From NCBI GenBank assembly GCA_021780075.1, contig JAJXZL010000045.1, forward strand, positions 62,001 to 126,000: DNA of 64,000 nucleotides, in the 5' to 3' direction. Source of the DNA: Acidobacteriota bacterium. GTDB taxonomy: Bacteria; Acidobacteriota; Terriglobia; Terriglobales; Acidobacteriaceae. Positions 16,932 through 26,180 of this stretch are shown here, piece by piece; within the stretch, counting starts at the first letter, position 1, and each line of letters opens with the position of its first letter. Position numbers and translations under genes: made by a program. The notes under the pieces were generated by a model. The model saw only the letters and a list, made by a program, of their open reading frames with translations, had not been told where the DNA came from and made no database searches.

Positions 16932-18083
16932 CTATGCTCTTCTATGACGCAGGCGAAGCGCCTCCGTCAACAATGCCCTCTCCGGCACCCGCGTGTACGA
17001 CGCGCAATGAGCCAGTACGCCTGGCCACAGGCGCACGACTTGCGCAAGTGCGGGTGCTCGCACCATCAACCGCGAAAACATCGTCGCCAGTGATACCGCC
17101 GGCCTGACTTCGCGCCGCAGCCTCTTTGCATACTCTACTGCCGTTCCACCATGCAGGTAAATCTCTGCGGCAAGATGCGCGCTGTGAAGCGCGATTGACA
17201 TGCCATCGCCCGAGAAGGACGGAATCACCGCCGCCTGGTCACCGAGCCGCCATAAGCCATCCAGCGCGCTCGACGGCAACATGCCATACGGTATGGACGA
17301 GATGGCCAGCGGCTTTGCCAGCAGGGGCTTGGCTCCATTGAGCCGCTCCGCCAGTGCAGTCGAGGATCGCCAGAGATGCCCCAGCAGGGTGGGCCAGTCC
17401 TTCCGGCAGCTTTCGAGCCTGCTGCGTTCCACAAGCAGGCATAGGTTCGCCATCCCGCTCTCAACCATCTGCAGACCCGCATACCCACCTGGAAAGAGGA
17501 ACAACTCTACCCACCCGCTAAGTGCGCGTTGCTGCTCCTCCAAGAGCCGAAAGTACATCTTGAACGCAACAAGGTTGTTCTGCCTGCCGGGCGGCCGCCG
17601 GTGCCCGGCAAGGTCATGTTTACCCGTCGCAAGAAAAGCTGTTGGCGCAGTCACCGTTGCGCCGTCCTGCAGCGCGGCGCGCCATCCATCTTCACTTCGC
17701 ATCAGGCCGTCCACCCGCCGCCCGCGCGAAATCGCCGCGCCCTCTCGTGCTGCAAGCAAAAGCAGGGCCTCGTCCAGCGTGCGCCGCGTTAGAGACATCG
17801 CCGGAAAAGGCAACTCGCAGGCGGCAATCGCGGTACGCGCATGCAGGCGGACAGCATGAATGGCAACTGCACCCAAGGCGCGTAGCTGCAGGCCCAGTTG
17901 CTCCAGGTACTCGACGGCCTCGCGGCTCAGGAACTCCCCGCAGACCTGGTGTTGTGGCGCAGCCCGTTGTTCCAGAATCTGCGTTGCACGTCCCTGGCGC
18001 GCCAGCAGGATACCGAGCGCGGCCCCAGCCAGTCCGCCGCCCACAATCAGCGCTTCTCTTCCTTGCTGCGGTGTGCCGCTCAT
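16932..18083 (-). CDS. FAD-dependent oxidoreductase/hydroxylase of a type III PKS cluster
   Basis: This 383-residue flavoprotein is related to geranylgeranyl-reductase-like and aromatic hydroxylase flavoenzymes. The FAD-binding motif GGGLAGAALGILLARQG is at about residues 14-30, and the CGEFLS and RRTLDEALL motifs follow. A second FAD motif, RLGDQAAVIPSFSGDGMSIAL, is at about residue 280. The start ATG 18083 overlaps the methyltransferase stop as ATGA, so the two are translationally coupled. In the known Streptomyces srs cluster a type III PKS, a methyltransferase and a flavoprotein hydroxylase make and modify alkylresorcinols and quinones; by analogy this enzyme probably oxidises the aromatic head group. 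Confidence 0.82.
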   Translation of the reverse strand: MSGTPQQGREALIVGGGLAGAALGILLARQGRATQILEQRAAPQHQVCGEFLSREAVEYLEQLGLQLRALGAVAIHAVRLHARTAIAACELPFPAMSLTRRTLDEALLLLAAREGAAISRGRRVDGLMRSEDGWRAALQDGATVTAPTAFLATGKHDLAGHRRPPGRQNNLVAFKMYFRLLEEQQRALSGWVELFLFPGGYAGLQMVESGMANLCLLVERSRLESCRKDWPTLLGHLWRSSTALAERLNGAKPLLAKPLAISSIPYGMLPSSALDGLWRLGDQAAVIPSFSGDGMSIALHSAHLAAEIYLHGGTAVEYAKRLRREVRPAVSLATMFSRLMVRAPALAQVVRLWPGVLAHCASYTRVPERALLTEALRLRHRRA

Positions 18084-18796
18084 GCCTTCACCCGCGCCAC
18101 ACAAAGCCGCCCCGGCCATGCACCTGCAATCTGCATCGTGTCTGCATTCAAACCCGCCTGTTGCGCGTAGTGCAGCCAGTCGTCCTCACGAAAACTGCGC
18201 AGAATCGACACCGGACCATCATGCCGCACAAATCGATGCCAGCGCATCCCGTATGCCAGCAGCCTGAAAGCGTGGTAAGGCACCCGTGCGCGGTAGAGAT
18301 CATTGATGAACCATCCCTGCGCTGCTGTACGCTCCATCCACCGCAGAAAGCTCACAATCTCCGCATCCGCCAGATGATGCGTGAACAGAGAGCTGATTAC
18401 CAGGTCAATTGCAACCCGCGGCCGGTATTCGAACGCTCCGCATGTCGTCCATTCGATACGGCTGTCAGAGCTGGTGAATTCACGCGCGGCCTGCGCAGCA
18501 TGGGGATTCAGGTCGATGCCGGTCAGCCGGACAGCAATGCCTCTTTTGCGCGCCCAAGCCTCAATCCGCCGCAGCATATCTCCCGCTCCACTGCCCACGT
18601 CCACGATGTGCAGCGGCCCGCGCCCACGCAACGCAAATTGCTCCAGCCAGCGCAGCGTGGGACGATACGAAAGCACGATGCGATTCACTTGCGTCAGGTC
18701 GCGCAGGCAGGCGCGAAACTCTGCGTAGCTGCAGGGCTCGTCCATCCACTCTGTCAGCTCCGCGCGGCGTAGAAATGAATCAGCCTCAGGCCACAT
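18080..18796 (-). CDS. Class I SAM-dependent methyltransferase of the type III PKS cluster
   Basis: This 238-residue Rossmann-fold methyltransferase shows motif I as IVDVGSGAGDMLRRIE, the acidic ribose-binding residue in LTGIDLNP, and motif IV as DLVISSLFTHHLAD. The N-terminal RRAELTEWMDEP and LRDLTQVNRIVLSYRPTL segments are typical of methyltransferases that sit beside type III polyketide synthases. ATG 18796 overlaps the end of the synthase gene by 11 bases; GGAG of the synthase tail is about 14 bases upstream. The stop overlaps the flavoprotein start. It probably O-methylates the resorcinol or pyrone made by the synthase. Confidence 0.85.
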   Translation of the reverse strand: MWPEADSFLRRAELTEWMDEPCSYAEFRACLRDLTQVNRIVLSYRPTLRWLEQFALRGRGPLHIVDVGSGAGDMLRRIEAWARKRGIAVRLTGIDLNPHAAQAAREFTSSDSRIEWTTCGAFEYRPRVAIDLVISSLFTHHLADAEIVSFLRWMERTAAQGWFINDLYRARVPYHAFRLLAYGMRWHRFVRHDGPVSILRSFREDDWLHYAQQAGLNADTMQIAGAWPGRLCVARVKA

Positions 18797-19847
18797 GGAA
18801 GCGCATAATCTCCGCAGTGAGTCCCGGCCCAAAGGACATGGCGCATCCATTCGCACCGCTCCGGGCCTCCTGCATCAATTTCTCCAGCACAAACATCACC
18901 GTGGCCGATGACATATTACCGAAGGACGACAGCACGTTGCGCGAGGTTCGCAACGCCTCCGGATCCAGGCCAAGCCCGTCTTCCACCGCGTCCAGAATGG
19001 AACGCCCACCTGGATGAACAGCCCACAGATGTGTGTTCTTTTTGTCTGCCACGGCATCGGCATGCTCGCGCATCGCCTGGGCAATCCTGCTGGGCACATG
19101 CGTGGAAAGGAACATATCAAAGCCCAGATCGCCAACGCGCCATGTGATCAGGTTGCGCGAGTTTTCAATCTGCATGGCATGAAAACTGTCCAGCCTCAAG
19201 CCGCCCGGCTCGCTGCTCACCAGGCTTGCCGCACACCCATCGGCAAACAGTGAAAACGAGATGACCTCGCTCAGATCCTGTGTCTCCTGAAAGTGCAGCG
19301 TGCACAGTTCAAGATTCACCACCAGCGCGCTGGCGTCGGGCTCAGAACGCACTACATGGCGCGCCAGCCTTAACGCATTGATCGCCGCATAGCACCCCAT
19401 GAACCCGATCATCGTACGCTCTGTGGAGGCGGGCAGCCCAAGATAATCAATGATGTCGAAATCCAGCCCCGGCGCATAAAAACCGGTGCAACAGGTCACA
19501 ATCACATGGCGAATGCGGCTGCGCTCCTCCGCGCTCAGCGCGAGCTTCTCCAGCGCTTTGCGCAGCACCACCGGCGCTGACTGCTCAAACACCTTCATGC
19601 GCTGCGCCGTGGAAGGGAACTTGCCGCTGCCATAAAACGAGAACGCGTCGCACTCTGCGCCCGCGCCGACTGGATCCTCCTTCAAGCAGGAAAACCGGTG
19701 GTGAATCTCAGACTTCACCGCCATGCGCTGGAAAATCGAGCGCGCGCGTCTATCCTGCAGCATATTGCCTGCAAAGGCAACGAACTTTTCGTGAATATCA
19801 TGTTCGGGAACAGCCGTTCCAATACGTCGCAAATAAGCCCCTGCCAT
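18786..19847 (-). CDS. Type III polyketide synthase (alkylresorcinol/alkylpyrone type)
   Basis: This 353-residue enzyme of the chalcone-synthase superfamily has the complete triad: Cys152 in GFMGCYAAINALR, His278 in WAVHPGGRSILD and Asn311 in SFGNMSSATVMF. It would extend a fatty acyl starter with malonyl-CoA and cyclise the chain to a resorcinol or pyrone lipid. It is the first gene of a four-gene minus-strand operon with a methyltransferase, a flavoprotein and a DUF2147 protein. The 205-base gap upstream, before the lpdA stop, probably holds the promoter; I saw nothing more specific there. Ring type and starter cannot be read from the sequence. Confidence 0.93.
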   Translation of the reverse strand: MAGAYLRRIGTAVPEHDIHEKFVAFAGNMLQDRRARSIFQRMAVKSEIHHRFSCLKEDPVGAGAECDAFSFYGSGKFPSTAQRMKVFEQSAPVVLRKALEKLALSAEERSRIRHVIVTCCTGFYAPGLDFDIIDYLGLPASTERTMIGFMGCYAAINALRLARHVVRSEPDASALVVNLELCTLHFQETQDLSEVISFSLFADGCAASLVSSEPGGLRLDSFHAMQIENSRNLITWRVGDLGFDMFLSTHVPSRIAQAMREHADAVADKKNTHLWAVHPGGRSILDAVEDGLGLDPEALRTSRNVLSSFGNMSSATVMFVLEKLMQEARSGANGCAMSFGPGLTAEIMRFHVA

Positions 19848-20052
19848 CGCGATCCTCCGGGGAAGTCATGCGTCCGTTGGGGCTACTGCAGGGGCGTCGT
19901 GGCAGAATCAGAACGGGGAAAGACGCATCCAGGCAGCTCGCGCACTCACAACCAGACTCCCAGCCTCTACGATGAGCAACGCGCTTGGCAAGGCTTAGTT
20001 ACTACAGGTTTGATGACACCAAAACTCCGTCGGCGCTTCGTGCCACAGACGC

Positions 20053-21477
20053 CTACGCGTTGATCGCCATCCCTTCCACCGCCGCAAACGCATCCAGCAT
20101 GCTCTCGGCCAGCGTCGGGTGTGCGTGAATGGTGAACATCATCTCCTCCACCGTGCCTTCCAGTTCCATCACCGCCACCGCTTCGGCAATCAGCTCCGTC
20201 GCCTGTGGCCCCAGAATGTGCACGCCCAGAATCTCCCCATACTTTGCATCGCTGACAATCTTCACAAAGCCATCGTGGCTGCCCACAATCGTCGCCTTGG
20301 AGTTGCCCGCAAACGGGAACTTGCCCACCTTCACCGTGTAACCCTTTTCCTTCGCCTGCGTTTCCGTTAGACCCGCCGAGCCAATCTGCGGCTCGCAATA
20401 CGTCGCCCCCGGAATGCGATTCCGCCGTACCGGCCTGTACGTGCGTCCGGCGATCTTCGCCACGGCCACAATGCCGCTCATGCCCGCCACGTGCGCCAGT
20501 TGCGGCAGCCCGGCCACAATGTCGCCCACGGCATAGACGCCCGGCTCCGCCGTCTCCTGTGCCTCGTTCACCTTCACAAAGCCGCGCTCCAACTCCACGC
20601 GCGTCGTCTCCAGGCCCACGTTCTCCGTGCGCGGAGCGCGGCCCACGGCCACCAGCACCTTCTCCGCTTCCTTCTCCACCGTCTTGCCGTTCGCGCCCGT
20701 CCACGTCACGCGCACGCCAGTCTCGGTCTTCTCAATCTTCTCCACCTTCGCGCCCGTGTTCACATCGATGCCGCGCTTCTTGAAGAGGCGCGTCAGTTCC
20801 TTTGAAACTTCCTCGTCTTCCACCGGCACAATGCGCGGCAAAAACTCGACGATGGTAATCTCCGCTCCAAAGCTCTTGAAAATCGAGCTGAACTCCACGC
20901 CCACCGCGCCTGCGCCAATCACAATCAGCGACTTCGGTGGCTCCGTCACGCTCAGCATCTCGATATTCGTCAGAATCCGCTCATCCGGTTGCAGGCCAAA
21001 GAGCGTCTTCGCCTCCGACCCCGTCGCCAGAATCACGTTCTTCGCCTTCACCTCGGTCGCCGCGCCTTCCGGTGCATCGCTTAGCGCCACTGTGTGTACA
21101 CCGTCTTTCGCGGACCCCATCAACTTCCCGTAGCCCGGCACCACCGTGACCTTGTTCTTCTTCATCAGGAACTCGAGGCCCTTGGTGTGCTTGGTCACGA
21201 TCGCGTTCTTGCGCTTCAGCACCGCCTCCCAGTTCAGCGTGCGCCCCTCTACGCCGTCGATGCCGTACTCGGCCGCGTGCTTCAGGTGGTCCCATAGCTC
21301 GGCGTTGAACAAGAGCGCCTTGGTCGGAATGCAGCCCACATGCAGACACGTCCCGCCCAGCTTCGGCGTCTTCTCAATCAGCGCCACCTTCAGCCCGAGC
21401 TGCCCCGCGCGAATCGCCGCCGTATACCCGCCCGGCCCGCCGCCAATAATCGCCACATCAAAAATCGTCTCTGTCAA
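20053..21477 (-). CDS. lpdA: Dihydrolipoamide dehydrogenase (E3)
   Basis: This 474-residue FAD enzyme reoxidises dihydrolipoyl groups of 2-oxoacid dehydrogenase complexes or the glycine cleavage system with NAD(+). It shows the FAD motif IIGGGPGGYTAAIRAGQLG, the redox disulfide in GGTCLHVGCIPTKALL, the NAD motif VIGAGAVGVEFSSIF, and the C-terminal His-Glu active site in IHAHPTLAESMLD. I chose the TTG start at 21477 because GGAG lies six bases upstream and the protein then begins directly before the FAD motif; upstream codons give a non-conserved extension. No E1 or E2 gene adjoins it. Confidence 0.93.
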   Translation of the reverse strand: MTETIFDVAIIGGGPGGYTAAIRAGQLGLKVALIEKTPKLGGTCLHVGCIPTKALLFNAELWDHLKHAAEYGIDGVEGRTLNWEAVLKRKNAIVTKHTKGLEFLMKKNKVTVVPGYGKLMGSAKDGVHTVALSDAPEGAATEVKAKNVILATGSEAKTLFGLQPDERILTNIEMLSVTEPPKSLIVIGAGAVGVEFSSIFKSFGAEITIVEFLPRIVPVEDEEVSKELTRLFKKRGIDVNTGAKVEKIEKTETGVRVTWTGANGKTVEKEAEKVLVAVGRAPRTENVGLETTRVELERGFVKVNEAQETAEPGVYAVGDIVAGLPQLAHVAGMSGIVAVAKIAGRTYRPVRRNRIPGATYCEPQIGSAGLTETQAKEKGYTVKVGKFPFAGNSKATIVGSHDGFVKIVSDAKYGEILGVHILGPQATELIAEAVAVMELEGTVEEMMFTIHAHPTLAESMLDAFAAVEGMAINA

Positions 21478-21687
21478 AACCGACTCCGTTCCGGGGCGCT
21501 CCCAGTTGCCGGGCAAGCAACCCACACCAACCCTCCAGTCTAAACGGACATACAATACGCGCTCTGTCCTGCCCACACCATCCGCGCCCATCACGCAAGC
21601 ATCACCGTGGAATTTGCCAGTTTCTCCCTCTTCTCACTACACTTTCAAAAATCGTGCGCAACTCCTGCTCAAGCCGAGGTGTCCGTC

Positions 21688-23172
21688 GTGTTCAAGAAGT
21701 CCATAGCCCCGTCGCTCCTGTTGCTCTTGCCGGTCCTTCTTGTTTCAGCCTGCGGCGGAGGCAGCACCGGAACATCGACCGGAGGAGGCACGCCACCCCC
21801 ACCGTCGGCATCCCACGAGTGGACCTGGGTTGATGGCGCTGACACCATCGACGTGAACCATGGCAATGGCGGTGTCTATGGCACGCTCGGTGTCGCTTCC
21901 ACATCCAACATCCCGGGCAGCCGAAACGATGCGACTTCCTGGACCGATTCCTCCGGCAACCTGTGGCTCTTTGGCGGCTACGGCTACAGCGCCCAGGGCA
22001 GCTTTCCCGGCTCCGCCGGCATCGGCTACCTGAACGACCTGTGGGAATACAACCCCACCGCAAAGACCTGGACATGGGTCGCCGGGGCAAACAACACATC
22101 CGGAAACTTCGGTTCAACAGGCATCTACGGCACGCAGGGCGTGGCCAGCTCGTCCAACATGCCCGGCGGACGCACCGGCGCCGCGGGCTGGACAGACGCG
22201 CAGGGCAACTTCTGGCTGTTTGGCGGCAGCGGCTTTGATGCAGCGGGACAACAAGGCGTGCTCAACGACCTGTGGAGCTTCAATCCCGGCACAAAGCAGT
22301 GGACCTGGGTCAGCGGCTCAAACATCAACACCTCGGCTACCGGGGCCACGGGACAGCCCGGCAACTACGGCACCCTTGGCGTCGCCTCCTCCACCAACGT
22401 ACCCGGCGGGCGCGGCAGTTCCGTTACCTGGACCACCTCCGACGGCACGCTCTGGCTCTTCGGCGGCTCCGGCTTTGACGGAAACGGCTACGCTGGGGCG
22501 CTCAATGATCTTTGGAGCTTCAGTCCCTCCACAAAGATGTGGACATGGGTCAGCGGTTCGAACACGCTCGGCGCGCTCTACAGCATGGGCCAGGTGGGCG
22601 TCTATGGCACGCAGGGGCAGGCCTCGACCTCCAACATCCCCGGCGGAAGATGGGCTTCCAGCGGGTGGCTCGATGGCAGCGGCCGTCTCTGGCTGTTCGG
22701 CGGATCCGGCTACTACAACACCAGTTCCGTCGTCCTCTTCAACGACCTCTGGGTGTTTGATCCCACAGCAAAGACATGGACCTGGGTCACCGGCTCCAAC
22801 ATGCCTTCGGCAACAGGGCAGTACGGCACTATGGGAACCGCAGGCAACACGCCGGGCGCTCGCGACGGCGCAGTAAGCTGGACCGACAGCCAGCATAATT
22901 TCTGGCTCTTTGGCGGCATCTCGTTCAACGATCTCTGGGAGTTCAGCCCTGCCACGAACAATTGGACCTGGGTAGGCGGTTCCAATACGTCACCGGGATA
23001 CGCAACGTATGGCTCAATGGGTACGGCATCCTCAGCCAATATCCCCGGAGGCAGAGGTCAGGCTGTCGGCTGGGTCGGCGGCAACGGTTCGTTCTGGCTC
23101 TTCGGCGGCTCCGGCTACATCTACGCTAACAGCCAGGGCTCACTCAACGACCTCTGGAAGTACCAGCCATAG
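21688..23172 (+). CDS. Kelch-repeat lipoprotein (six-bladed propeller)
   Basis: This 494-residue predicted lipoprotein has a signal peptide with lipobox LLVSAC followed by a Gly/Ser/Thr/Pro linker. Six repeats of about 60-80 residues then fill the protein. Each begins with WTWV (D/A/S/T/G)G(A/S)N, continues with YGT-G-AS(S/T)-N-PG-R and W-D---WLFGG-G, and ends with LNDLW-F-P. This is the Kelch pattern, so a six-bladed beta-propeller at the cell surface or periplasm is likely. Glu/catalytic residues of galactose oxidase are not evident, so a binding role is more likely than catalysis. GTG 21688 has GAGG eight bases upstream; earlier GTG codons exist. Nothing in the neighbourhood shows its ligand. 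Confidence 0.8.
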   Translation: MFKKSIAPSLLLLLPVLLVSACGGGSTGTSTGGGTPPPPSASHEWTWVDGADTIDVNHGNGGVYGTLGVASTSNIPGSRNDATSWTDSSGNLWLFGGYGYSAQGSFPGSAGIGYLNDLWEYNPTAKTWTWVAGANNTSGNFGSTGIYGTQGVASSSNMPGGRTGAAGWTDAQGNFWLFGGSGFDAAGQQGVLNDLWSFNPGTKQWTWVSGSNINTSATGATGQPGNYGTLGVASSTNVPGGRGSSVTWTTSDGTLWLFGGSGFDGNGYAGALNDLWSFSPSTKMWTWVSGSNTLGALYSMGQVGVYGTQGQASTSNIPGGRWASSGWLDGSGRLWLFGGSGYYNTSSVVLFNDLWVFDPTAKTWTWVTGSNMPSATGQYGTMGTAGNTPGARDGAVSWTDSQHNFWLFGGISFNDLWEFSPATNNWTWVGGSNTSPGYATYGSMGTASSANIPGGRGQAVGWVGGNGSFWLFGGSGYIYANSQGSLNDLWKYQP

Positions 23173-23189
23173 CCGTCTCACGCGGTAAC

Positions 23190-23223
23190 CCCATCCTTTG
23201 CGCATCCTCTGCGAAAGGATGGG
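23190..23223. terminator. Bidirectional hairpin between convergent genes
   Basis: CCCATCCTTT and AAAGGATGGG pair perfectly over ten bases around a 14-base loop that can add three more pairs. It lies between the convergent stops of the Kelch gene (23172) and miaA (23255), the best terminator-like structure in this part of the window. Confidence 0.7.
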
Positions 23224-23254
23224 AAACCACGACGCGCTCGCGCAAGACGGATGC

Positions 23255-24217
23255 TCACAGCTCCGCCCGCACCATCTCCCCCGCCGCGCGCACCGTCTCC
23301 GCCTCATCCCCGAAGCCCGCAATCCACCGCACATCCGGCTCGCGCCTGAACCATGTCAGTTGCCGCTTCGCATAATTCCTGTGCCCCTGCTGCGCGGCCT
23401 TGATCGCGTCTGCCTCGCTCATCTCACAGCGCACCACCGCCAGCGCTTGGCGATAACCCAATGAGTCCAGCGCCTTCACCGGCCCGTACCGTTCCAGCAG
23501 CTCGCGTGTCTCCTCCACCAGCCCCGCCGCAAACATCGCCGCGCAGCGCCGGTTCAGCCGCTCATACAGCGCCGTTCGCGGCGGGTTCAGCCCAATCCGC
23601 AGCAGCCGGAAGCCCGTCAGCGGATCGCGCGCCAGGTCCTCGCGCCCCAGCACCTCGCTCATCGGCCTGCGCCCCGCCAGACACACCTCAATCGCCCGAA
23701 TCAGCTTCGGCACATCGTTGGCATGAATCTCCGCCGCCCGCGCCGCATCCAGCCGCATCAGCACGCGATGCAGCCATGCATCCCCATGCCGTGCTTTACT
23801 CCGCAGCAGCGCCGTACGCAGTACCTCCTGCCGCGCCGGCCCCGCAAACAGCCCCTCCGTCAGCGCCCGCAGATACAGCCCCGTCCCGCCCGTCACAATC
23901 GGCAATTTGCCGCGCGCCGCAATCTCCTTGAGCGCAGCCCGCGCCGCCCTGCTGTACGCGCCTGCCGTGAAAGGCTTATCCGGCTCCGCCACGTCAATCA
24001 GGTGATGCGGAGCCCGTGCGCGCTCCTCCGCCGTCGGCTTGGCGCTGCCCACATCCATGCCGCGATACACGGCCACCGAGTCGCAGCTCACAATCTCGCC
24101 GCCAAAGCGCTCTGCCAGCGCCAGCGAAAGCGCCGTCTTCCCGCTGCCGGTGGGACCGAGCAAGAGAATGACCAGAGGGTCTGCGGTCCGCGCAGGACCC
24201 GAGCGCGAATCACTCAC
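23255..24217 (-). CDS. miaA: tRNA dimethylallyltransferase
   Basis: This 320-residue enzyme adds a dimethylallyl group to N6 of A37 in tRNAs that read UNN codons. It shows the P-loop LLLGPTGSGKTALSLALAE, the DSVAVYRGMDVGSAKPT block, the HHLIDV motif and VTGGTGLYLRAL; the C-terminal part includes SLGYRQAL and the KRQLTWFRRE tRNA-binding element. GTG 24217 overlaps the stop of the upstream small gene as GTGA, indicating translational coupling; an alternative ATG at 24247 would overlap it by 34 bases. Length is typical of bacterial MiaA. Confidence 0.93.
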   Translation of the reverse strand: MSDSRSGPARTADPLVILLLGPTGSGKTALSLALAERFGGEIVSCDSVAVYRGMDVGSAKPTAEERARAPHHLIDVAEPDKPFTAGAYSRAARAALKEIAARGKLPIVTGGTGLYLRALTEGLFAGPARQEVLRTALLRSKARHGDAWLHRVLMRLDAARAAEIHANDVPKLIRAIEVCLAGRRPMSEVLGREDLARDPLTGFRLLRIGLNPPRTALYERLNRRCAAMFAAGLVEETRELLERYGPVKALDSLGYRQALAVVRCEMSEADAIKAAQQGHRNYAKRQLTWFRREPDVRWIAGFGDEAETVRAAGEMVRAEL

Positions 24218-24402
24218 AAGCGCCACCAGCCAGCCGGAAAAATCCATCGCGGATTCGTGTGCACAAGCCACCACGCCACAATCGCCGCCGCCAGCATCAG
24301 CAGGCCAAACACCTGGTTGCGCGTGAAGGCGCGCTGCTGCTCGTCGCGGCGCTCCTGCTCGGCCACTTGCTCGCGATGGGGTTTGATGCGACCTTCAACC
24401 AT
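24214..24402 (-). CDS. Small single-TM protein coupled to miaA
   Basis: This 62-residue protein has a charged N-terminal half with a likely short helix (PHREQVAEQERRDEQQRAF). One transmembrane segment, VFGLLMLAAAIVAWWLV, follows, and the tail is Trp-rich (WIFPAGWWRL). I do not recognise a family. Support for it being real comes from the miaA gene starting inside its stop codon (GTGA) and from a normal hydrophobic segment. The ATG at 24402 is chosen because the upstream extension has no membrane or compositional logic. Function unknown. Confidence 0.55.
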   Translation of the reverse strand: MVEGRIKPHREQVAEQERRDEQQRAFTRNQVFGLLMLAAAIVAWWLVHTNPRWIFPAGWWRL

Positions 24403-24551
24403 GACGCGTCTCTCGGGAGCGGCTCTTGTGCACAAACGCGCCGCGGTCCACGCCCCAGTATAGGTGCAGGAGGGGCGCTGGCTTGCCGCGATGGGGCTGA
24501 TGCATGAATGAGCAGGCCGGTTCTGCCGCAGACCCTCCTGCAAAGGGAGTG

Positions 24552-25586
24552 TCAGCTACAACTTGTCCAGTCGAGAACGACTTTGCCAGTCATTCCAGAA
24601 ATCATCGCTGCAAACCCCTTTTCAAATTCGGCGCAATCGAAGCGATGCGTAATGACTGGCGAAATGTCCACGCCGGACTCAAGCATAACCGTCATCTTGT
24701 ACCAGGTTTCGTACATCTCGCGGCCATAAATGCCCTTAATGGTCAGCATATTGAAGATCACCTGGCGCCAATCCATTTCCATCGGTTTGCTCGGAATGCC
24801 AAGAATGGCGATCTTGCCACCATGGCTCATATTGGTGATCATGTCGCGCAACGCAATAGCATTGCCGGACATCTCAAGCCCCACATCGAACCCTTCGGAC
24901 ATCCCCAGTTGCTTCTGCACCTCGGTGAGCGATGTTTCATTGGGGTTCACCGCAAGGGTCGCTCCCAGTCTCTTCGCCAAATCGAGGCGAAATGGATTCA
25001 TATCAGTAATCACAACGTGGCGCGCGCCGGCATGCCGCACCACCGGAATGGCCATCATGCCGATCGGACCAGCGCCAGTGATGAGTACATCCTCACCTGT
25101 AACGTTGAAAGATAAAGCTGTGTGCACCGCGTTTCCAAAGGGATCGAAGATGGCCGCTACTTCCAGCGGAATATTGCGATTGTGACGCCAGATATTCGAC
25201 ATGGGCAGCGAGATGAATTCTGCGAAAGCGCCGGGGCGATTCACGCCAACACCGTGCGTCTGAGCGCAAAGGTGACGCCTCCCAGCCAGGCAGTTGCGGC
25301 AGCGTCCACAAGTCACATGGCCTTCGCCACTCACAATATCGCCTGGATGAAAGTCATTGACGTTGGAACCAACTGCGACAATCTCACCCACGAATTCGTG
25401 GCCGATGGCCATCGGAACGGGTATGGTCTTCTGCGCCCAGTCGTCCCACTGATAGATGTGTACGTCCGTACCGCAAATGCCCGTATACAACACCCGGATC
25501 AGCACATCATTAATTCCAAACACCGGCTCTGGAATTTCTTCCATCCAGAGTCCCGGTTCCGACTTGCTCTTGACCAAGGCCTTCAT
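24552..25586 (-). CDS. tdh: L-threonine 3-dehydrogenase (zinc-dependent)
   Basis: This 344-residue medium-chain dehydrogenase oxidises L-threonine to 2-amino-3-ketobutyrate with NAD(+). Catalytic zinc ligands are Cys38 in [10 protein letters not shown] and the His-Glu of GHE; the structural zinc site is [15 protein letters not shown]. The cofactor motif is [18 protein letters not shown], and [12 protein letters not shown] is typical of Tdh. ATG 25586 has GAGGAAA five bases upstream. No kbl (2-amino-3-ketobutyrate CoA ligase) gene is next to it, so the partner must lie elsewhere. Confidence 0.92.
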   Translation of the reverse strand: MKALVKSKSEPGLWMEEIPEPVFGINDVLIRVLYTGICGTDVHIYQWDDWAQKTIPVPMAIGHEFVGEIVAVGSNVNDFHPGDIVSGEGHVTCGRCRNCLAGRRHLCAQTHGVGVNRPGAFAEFISLPMSNIWRHNRNIPLEVAAIFDPFGNAVHTALSFNVTGEDVLITGAGPIGMMAIPVVRHAGARHVVITDMNPFRLDLAKRLGATLAVNPNETSLTEVQKQLGMSEGFDVGLEMSGNAIALRDMITNMSHGGKIAILGIPSKPMEMDWRQVIFNMLTIKGIYGREMYETWYKMTVMLESGVDISPVITHRFDCAEFEKGFAAMISGMTGKVVLDWTSCS

Positions 25587-25798
25587 CGATTTTCCTCATT
25601 CAGTCATGCCGCACATGATGCGGGAGTCGATTCATCTCTGTTAATTCGTGACCGCGCCTTTTCTGCGACGATCCAGGCACGTACAAAAAAGGAAGTGTTT
25701 ATCTTACATGGAGAAGACTACCGCTCGCGTGGACGTTTTCCCAATTCAAACTTCAAACGGAGCCAGTGCGCTTCATTCCATGGCGTTCCCAGAATGCT

Positions 25799-26110
25799 TT
25801 AAGCCGCAGAGCACCGCACATTTTCGGCCAATTCTTGCTTCATCAGGTACGCTCGCGTTGTCTTTTGTCTCTCTCGCAGAGCAAACAGCCGATTGACCAG
25901 CGCGGACGCTTCCTGAGTGCGGACCGATTTACACAACTTGAGGATGAAGCGATACCGAGCTTCCTGATTATCAGAGTCGCCTTGCAGAACAGTTTGGCAT
26001 TGCGCCGCATCCATTGCAGTCTTTCCGTCGCTTAGATAGAGATTGGCAAGGATCTCGTGTGCCCGGCAAGACTGGGATCGAGCCTGACAGCTGCAGACGC
26101 TTCGCGCTTA
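25799..26110 (-). pseudogene. Remnant of a TPR-repeat protein, frameshifted
   Basis: On the minus strand one frame gives a TPR-like fragment REASAAVRLDPSLAG. After a one-base shift near 26065 the next frame continues it as HEILANLYLSDGKTAMDAAQ, then CQTVLQGDSDNQEARYRF, and on to ALRERQKTTRAYLMKQELAEN and a stop near 25799. The alternation of Ala, Leu, Tyr and DP-N at repeat boundaries is that of the last two or three TPR units of a longer protein. A TAG precedes the first fragment in frame. The rest of the 594-base gap between tdh and the CGTase-like gene shows nothing that I can support. Confidence 0.55.
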
Positions 26111-26180
26111 CGCCCTGGCTTCCGCTATGCCGAGAGGCGGGTTCGCCAATTGCGCAAACGGCTGGTCGGGAAGGCAGGCT

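Noticed and set aside
21688..23172. Regular DNA repeats that might suggest a CRISPR or satellite array
   Set aside because: The repeats are 180-240 bases long, stay in frame and encode Kelch blades.
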